Shown: positions 33,920 to 38,214 of the stretch, one piece after another
How the letters are laid out: every line of letters begins with the position of its first letter
How positions within the stretch are numbered: position 1 is the first letter of the stretch
Assembly (NCBI GenBank): GCA_029976695.1
Contig: JARQTN010000174.1
Location: forward strand, 1 to 38,214
Length of the DNA stretch: 38,214 nt
Origin: Lewinellaceae bacterium
GTDB taxonomy: Bacteria; Bacteroidota; Bacteroidia; Chitinophagales; Saprospiraceae
Direction: 5' to 3'
The notes under the pieces: generated by a model
Database searches by the model: none
Told to the model about the DNA's origin: nothing
Seen by the model: the letters and a program-made list of their open reading frames with translations, nothing else
Translations under genes and position numbers: made by a program

Positions 33920-35349
33920 CGGTTCAACAAGTTTTGATATATGTGAATGTATTTATTGGCAGAATTCTCCCAGGAAAAATCAATCTTCATATTCCTTTCC
34001 CTGAGTGCATTCATTTCTTCATTGTTCCAGTACAGGTGGTTGCAACCGTCAAGGGCGGCAAATCCCTGTTCAAGCTGGAGGTCCTGGATCAGGAATCCAT
34101 TGCCCGTCTCTCCCCTGTACGGAAGAACGGTATCACGAAGCCCGCCAGTGGCCCTGACAACGGGCACTGTGCCGTAGGACATTGCATACATCTGGTTGAG
34201 GCCACACGGTTCAAACCTTGATGGCATCCAGATAAAATCCGCCCCGGCATAAAGATGGTGGGCAAATTGCTCGTTATACATGATCATGGCACGTACGTGG
34301 TCGGGGAACATGTGCTGGAGGCCCCGGGTACGGTCCTCCAGCATATTCAAGCCTGAACCCAAAATAATGACCTGGATGTCCTTTCGTCCGGACAGGTAGT
34401 GATAAAAAAGGTCAAGCAGAAAATCCACCCCCTTGTCATAGACCATGCGGCCGATAAAAATGTGCAGGGGCAGCTCAGGGTTGAGGTCGAGTTGTGCGCA
34501 GACAGAGTTTTTATTTTGCGACTTGAATTTAGCAATGCTGCGTTTCAGGGGAAACGAAAGAAGCGGGTCTGATTTGGGATCCCAGGCTTCCGTATCGATC
34601 CCGTTTACAATGCCAGTTGCCTTCCACCTTTCTTCATTATAGATCCATGTGAGTCCAAATCCGTCATGTGTCAGCTCGTCGATATACGAATTGGAGACGG
34701 ATGTCCAGTGCCATGAACTCCTGACGGCACTGCCCAGGCTGTTGATCCGCCCTGCCCAGTCCAATAAACCGGCAAACTCTGATTTGTACGCAGGTAGCAG
34801 GTATTGTGCATCCCAACCAAAGATGCCCTGGTATCCGCCATTGTGAATCGTGAAAACGGATGGTGTCTGTGCAAGGCTTCGATAAGCAAGACCATGCGAC
34901 ATAAAGAACGGGATGAGGCCCGTATGATGGTCATGGCAGTGGATGATGTCGTATGGATTCTGGATCCCGACCAGGTAATCCAGGACAGCCCGCTGGAAAC
35001 TGATGTTCCTGTACATTTCATCCCCGTAATAGCCGCCAAACGGATCTGCATATACACCCGGCCTGTCAAACAGGCCCGGGAGATCGATGAAGTAAAGGTC
35101 GTATCCGAGTCCGCTGTTTATGGCCCGCTGCACCGTAAAAGGGACATAATCCCATCCCAGGTGAAATCCTGCGTGGTAGACATTTTCGACTTCCTGGCCA
35201 AGGATCCAGTCATTGTAATATTTGGGCATGATGACGTCACAGGGGACATGGTGTTCCCGGAGGTATTTGGGCAGTGCTCCCACAACGTCGGCCAAACCTC
35301 CAACTTTTGCTGCAGGATAACACTCGGCACTTACAAAAAGGATACGCAT
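33916..35349 (-). CDS. glgA: Glycogen synthase (ADP-glucose-dependent, GT5)
   Basis: A 477-residue GT-B glycosyltransferase that extends alpha-1,4-glucan from ADP-glucose. The N-terminal ADP-binding motif is AAKVGGLADVVGALPKYL (K15-V-G-G), a valine variant of the usual KTGGL. The C-terminal domain carries IGRMVYDKGVDFLLD, and the donor-site block SRFEPCGLNQMYAMSYGTVP followed by ATGGLRDTV. It is the first gene of a two-gene operon with glgC. No branching enzyme or phosphorylase gene is within the window. It diverges from mnmA across about 150 bp. Confidence 0.97.
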   Translation of the reverse strand: MRILFVSAECYPAAKVGGLADVVGALPKYLREHHVPCDVIMPKYYNDWILGQEVENVYHAGFHLGWDYVPFTVQRAINSGLGYDLYFIDLPGLFDRPGVYADPFGGYYGDEMYRNISFQRAVLDYLVGIQNPYDIIHCHDHHTGLIPFFMSHGLAYRSLAQTPSVFTIHNGGYQGIFGWDAQYLLPAYKSEFAGLLDWAGRINSLGSAVRSSWHWTSVSNSYIDELTHDGFGLTWIYNEERWKATGIVNGIDTEAWDPKSDPLLSFPLKRSIAKFKSQNKNSVCAQLDLNPELPLHIFIGRMVYDKGVDFLLDLFYHYLSGRKDIQVIILGSGLNMLEDRTRGLQHMFPDHVRAMIMYNEQFAHHLYAGADFIWMPSRFEPCGLNQMYAMSYGTVPVVRATGGLRDTVLPYRGETGNGFLIQDLQLEQGFAALDGCNHLYWNNEEMNALRERNMKIDFSWENSANKYIHIYQNLLNR

Positions 35350-35452
35350 AAAGGCGGTTGATTCGTTAGTCAGATCTGGTCACTTAAAATAGAAGTTCTT
35401 TCGGGAACTCCATAGCCTTGCTTTTTAAATTTTTGAAACAATCGAACGAATG

Positions 35453-35480
35453 TTGCTCCCATGCTGTTTTTATACCTTTG
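35453..35480 (+). promoter_or_regulatory. Predicted Bacteroidota-type promoter of mnmA
   Basis: TTG at 35453-35455, a 17-bp spacer and TACCTTTG at 35473-35480 (exact TAnnTTTG). Transcription would start near 35486-35489, about 14 bp before the mnmA ATG, giving a very short leader. It would drive mnmA and the genes behind it. Confidence 0.5.
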
Positions 35481-35501
35481 CAGAGGTTATCTGATTATCA
35501 A

Positions 35502-36602
35502 ATGAGTAAAAAAGGAAAGGTCCTGGTCGCCATGAGCGGCGGTATTGACAGCACGGTGACAGCCATGCTCCTTCACGAAGAGGGTTATGAGGTTGTGGGC
35601 ATTACCATGAAAACCTGGGATTATGCCAATAGTGGTGGCACGAAGAAAGAGACCGGTTGCTGCAGCCTCGATTCGATCAATGATGCGCGCCAGGTCGCTG
35701 TCGATCGTGGCTTTCATCACTTCATTATCGATATCCGGGATGAATTTGGTGATTATGTAATCGACAATTTTGTCGAGGAATATATCGCAGGGCGCACTCC
35801 GAACCCGTGCATTCTTTGCAATACACACATCAAATGGGAAGCCCTTTTAAAACGGGCTGATGCATTGGGATGTGCGTTTATTGCTACCGGTCACTATGCC
35901 CGGATCAAACGCGAAAACGGGCGGTACTTCATCTCAAAAGCCCGCGACCTCAACAAGGACCAGTCCTACGTCTTGTGGGGCCTGAGCCAGGAGTGCATGG
36001 CAAGGACGAAGTTTCCACTCGGGGACTTGACAAAACCCGAAGTCAGGCAAATGGCCCATGACTGGGGGTATACGGACCTGGCCAAGAAAGGGGAAAGTTA
36101 CGAGATCTGCTTTGTGCCCGACAATGATTATCGGGGGTTCCTGAAAAGACGTGTTGACGGACTTGAAGACGAGGTGGCAAATGGCGTGTTTGTGGATCCC
36201 GAAGGGAATTTTTTAGGCAACCATGAAGGGTACCCGTTTTTTACCATCGGTCAGCGCCGGGGACTGGGTCTTGCGTTTGGTGAACCACGGTATGTAACGG
36301 ATATTCAGCCTGAAACGAACACTGTTGTCCTCGGAAAGGTGGAAGACCTTGTGCGAAACCAGATGCACGTCTATAAACTGAATGCCATGAAATACCCCGT
36401 CTTCAAAGATGGAATGGAAGCCATTGCCAAAGTGAGGTACAGGGATCGTGGCACACTAAGTGCACTGTACAATGAGGAAGATCAATTGCGTGTCGAATTC
36501 CAGGCAAATGTAAAAGGTGTGGCGCCCGGTCAAAGCGCCGTGTTTTATGAGGGAGATGATGTCATCGGCGGCGGGATCATTTTCAAAAGCAGGAAAGATT
36601 GA
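35502..36602 (+). CDS. mnmA: tRNA-specific 2-thiouridylase MnmA
   Basis: A 366-residue enzyme that thiolates U34 of tRNA-Lys, -Glu and -Gln (s2U), with ATP activation of the base. The PP-loop is SGGIDS (12-17) near the N-terminus. The two catalytic cysteines are C103 (GRTPNPCILCN) and C203 (ESYEICFVPDNDY). KDQSYVLWGLSQ, FTIGQRRGLGLA and the C-terminal beta-barrel (VAPGQSAVFYEGDDVIGGGII) are conserved. The ATG at 35502 is used because the open frame upstream covers the promoter and lacks family similarity. Its stop overlaps the start of the following lipoprotein gene. Confidence 0.97.
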   Translation: MSKKGKVLVAMSGGIDSTVTAMLLHEEGYEVVGITMKTWDYANSGGTKKETGCCSLDSINDARQVAVDRGFHHFIIDIRDEFGDYVIDNFVEEYIAGRTPNPCILCNTHIKWEALLKRADALGCAFIATGHYARIKRENGRYFISKARDLNKDQSYVLWGLSQECMARTKFPLGDLTKPEVRQMAHDWGYTDLAKKGESYEICFVPDNDYRGFLKRRVDGLEDEVANGVFVDPEGNFLGNHEGYPFFTIGQRRGLGLAFGEPRYVTDIQPETNTVVLGKVEDLVRNQMHVYKLNAMKYPVFKDGMEAIAKVRYRDRGTLSALYNEEDQLRVEFQANVKGVAPGQSAVFYEGDDVIGGGIIFKSRKD

Positions 36603-37375
36603 AGAATCGTTTAGCCATATTATTCTTGGTGGCCCTATTGGGAGCGGGGTATTTCTCTTGCGTGAAAGAAGGCATGCATTTCCCGGAAGATATCGGCGAT
36701 GGGTATTATCCCCTTGAACCCGGAAAATTTCTCGAATACAGGGTGGATTCCATCATTTTCGATGATGCCGGCTTCGGCAACAAAACCGATACACTATCCA
36801 GTTATATCCGTGAGACGATTGGTGAGAGGAAAATAGACGGTGCCGGAGATACCATTTATCTTGTGGAGCGGCGATGGAGGCGGTCCATCACCGATCCGTG
36901 GCTCCTGGTCAACCTGTTTACAGCAGGAAAGAACCAGTTTGAAGCGATTCGCAAGGAAGGGAATTTGCGGTTCCAGGTATTGAAGTTCCCGCTGGGTATA
37001 AACCAGCGCTGGAGGATGACATCCTATATCAATCCACAAGTTGAAGTACCCATTGGAAGTGAGACACTTGAGGCATATAACTACTGGGATTCGAAGGTGC
37101 TCGCATATGATTCGAGCGGAATGGTCGGGACTTTCGAATTTGAAGAACCAAACCTGATGGTTGTTTCCCAGGCATCCAACGACGAAGATCCATTATACCT
37201 GAGAAACGTCCGCGAGACATATGTGCGTGATCTTGGCCTTGTGTATAAGGAAATGGAAATCCTGGACTCACGCTGCATCCGGCTTGGTGATCCTTCCCTC
37301 TGTGCCGGCCAGGAGTGGGATGAAAAAGCAGAAAAAGGCTTTAAACTGAGACAAGTGCTTGTCGATCACAATTAG
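36599..37375 (+). CDS. Hypothetical lipoprotein
   Basis: A 258-residue protein with a lipoprotein signal: LAILFLVALLGAGYFSC, lipobox cysteine at about 21. The mature part begins with a short acidic linker and the phrase YYPLEPGKFLEYRVDSIIFD, frequent in Bacteroidota envelope lipoproteins of unknown function, then a predicted beta-rich domain. Start is a TTG at 36599, overlapping the mnmA TGA stop as TTGA; no ATG is available before the signal peptide. Translation is therefore probably coupled to mnmA. The gene is 11 bp upstream of rimM. No enzyme motif is seen. Confidence 0.8.
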   Translation: MKNRLAILFLVALLGAGYFSCVKEGMHFPEDIGDGYYPLEPGKFLEYRVDSIIFDDAGFGNKTDTLSSYIRETIGERKIDGAGDTIYLVERRWRRSITDPWLLVNLFTAGKNQFEAIRKEGNLRFQVLKFPLGINQRWRMTSYINPQVEVPIGSETLEAYNYWDSKVLAYDSSGMVGTFEFEEPNLMVVSQASNDEDPLYLRNVRETYVRDLGLVYKEMEILDSRCIRLGDPSLCAGQEWDEKAEKGFKLRQVLVDHN

Positions 37376-37386
37376 ATGATTCTCGG

Positions 37387-37920
37387 ATGCGGAAAACAAC
37401 GATCACGGCGTTCACGAAAATTGGCCGTGTGCTGAAAACACACGGCCTGGAGGGTGCACTTGTAGTGGACATCCACAGTGATTTCCGGGATCCTTTCCTT
37501 TCCGCTGAATTTGTTTTTCTTGACCTGAAAGGATCGATCGTCCCATTCTTTGTAGAAAGTATTCAACAGGAGGACCCATGGATCATATTGCTCGAAGCGG
37601 TGCACGATCCCGAGTCAGCCGCTGAGATCGCGCCGACAGATATGCTCCTGCCCTCCAGCGAAGTGCCACAGGTGAAAGCAGAAGGCATAGATCAGGATTT
37701 TGCCTGGGCAGCTGGTTTCACCGTATTCTCCACTGACCAAAAAAGGATCGGCACGATCGAAAGAGTCGAATCCTACCCGCAGCAGTCAATGGCAATCGTT
37801 TCCCATCAGGACCGTGAAGTCATGCTCCCGCTTCACGTTGAGTTGATCATCGAAGTTGATCATTCCGCCCGTTCCGTCATCATAGACATCCCGGATGGCC
37901 TCCTGGACCTCCAGGATTGA
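37387..37920 (+). CDS. rimM: Ribosome maturation factor RimM
   Basis: A 177-residue protein with the two-domain RimM layout: an N-terminal beta-barrel (FTKIGRVLKTHGLEGALVV, with the family's GRV..THGL.G motif) and a C-terminal PRC-barrel (VFSTDQKRIGTIERVE, QQSMAIV, REVMLPLHVELIIEVD). RimM binds S19 and helps 3'-domain assembly of 16S rRNA in the 30S subunit. It is not beside rpsP here, which is its usual neighbour in many bacteria; instead it follows mnmA and a lipoprotein gene in a likely operon. Confidence 0.94.
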   Translation: MRKTTITAFTKIGRVLKTHGLEGALVVDIHSDFRDPFLSAEFVFLDLKGSIVPFFVESIQQEDPWIILLEAVHDPESAAEIAPTDMLLPSSEVPQVKAEGIDQDFAWAAGFTVFSTDQKRIGTIERVESYPQQSMAIVSHQDREVMLPLHVELIIEVDHSARSVIIDIPDGLLDLQD

Positions 37921-37986
37921 CCCCGAGATGATCCAATTGCCGATGAAGGACTACAAAAATCCCGGAGAATTTCTATTTTCATCGTG

Positions 37987-38214
37987 ATGGGAGAGAAACT
38001 GCATGCATTGGCTGTTGGAGAAGTACTCTGGGATGTTGTGGAAGGGACCTACCATCTTGGCGGGGCTCCATTCAATGTCGCTGCCCACCTCACCAAAATG
38101 GGACACAGTGCAGCCATGTATTCAGCAGTAGGCAATGATGAGGAAGGAAAAAGGATTCTTGAACGCATGAAGAGACTTGGCGTGCAAACTGAGTTCGTAC
38201 ACATGCATGACACA
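37987..38214 (+). CDS. PfkB-family sugar kinase, 5' part only (window edge)
   Basis: The first 76 codons of a gene that continues beyond the window. The translation begins MGEKLHALAVGEVLWDVVEG, then HLGGAPFNVAAHLTKMG and SAVGNDEEGKRILERMKRLGV. GEVLWD plus GGAPFNVA and the GNDEEG motif are the N-terminal signature of ribokinase/PfkB kinases, closest in pattern to fructokinases. The catalytic GAGD-type motif would lie outside the window. A GTG immediately before (37984) is an alternative start. It follows rimM by 66 bp. Confidence 0.85.
   Translation, partial: MGEKLHALAVGEVLWDVVEGTYHLGGAPFNVAAHLTKMGHSAAMYSAVGNDEEGKRILERMKRLGVQTEFVHMHDT

Overview
The window is about 38 kb of a Bacteroidota chromosome, most likely from the Saprospiria or a close relative. 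The pointers are a type IX secretion (T9SS) type A C-terminal sorting domain, an OMP_b-brl_3-type TonB-dependent barrel with an N-terminal carboxypeptidase-regulatory-like domain, a DUF3822-like gene next to rsmD, SprB-like repeats, near absence of Shine-Dalgarno sequences, and promoters of the Bacteroidota TTG / TAnnTTTG type. Coding density is high. No rRNA, tRNA, CRISPR array or classical insertion sequence was seen.

Layout. 1-6153: secreted and surface genes of mostly unknown role. These are a signal-peptide protein with a PD-(D/E)XK-like nuclease core, an orphan cytosolic protein, a 1039-residue T9SS cargo protein and a small outer-membrane barrel. 6222-9385: OsmC peroxiredoxin (minus strand), a GT39/GT83-like membrane glycosyltransferase and an alpha-carbonic anhydrase lipoprotein. 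9449-12800: a promoter followed by a Spy/CpxP-like protein and a TonB-dependent-type barrel. 12906-16579: an APC transporter fused to two universal-stress domains, a YjbR/MmcQ protein and a FAD oxidoreductase. 16782-22937: a 2051-residue alpha-2-macroglobulin-like lipoprotein with an intact CSEQ thioester motif.

22915-23462 is the most unusual stretch. It is an AT-rich block of about 550 bp holding one four-helix-bundle gene (S23/IVP/Avd-like family), bounded by imperfect inverted repeats. The repeats run into the stop codons of the two convergent neighbours. It looks like a small mobile cassette.

23450-38214: mostly housekeeping. DUF697-SHOCT protein and tsaD (minus), a membrane-anchored unknown + DUF3822-like + rsmD operon, argS-glnS, pyrR-pyrB, the glgA-glgC glycogen operon (minus), mnmA-lipoprotein-rimM, and the 5' end of a PfkB-family sugar kinase cut by the window edge. 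RNA and translation functions dominate here: t6A (tsaD), s2U34 (mnmA), 16S methylation (rsmD), 30S maturation (rimM) and two class I aminoacyl-tRNA synthetases.

All family calls come from reading motifs by eye; no database search was run. Where the longest frame opened with a TTG or ran into the upstream gene, a later ATG (or a GTG) was chosen and the reason is given.
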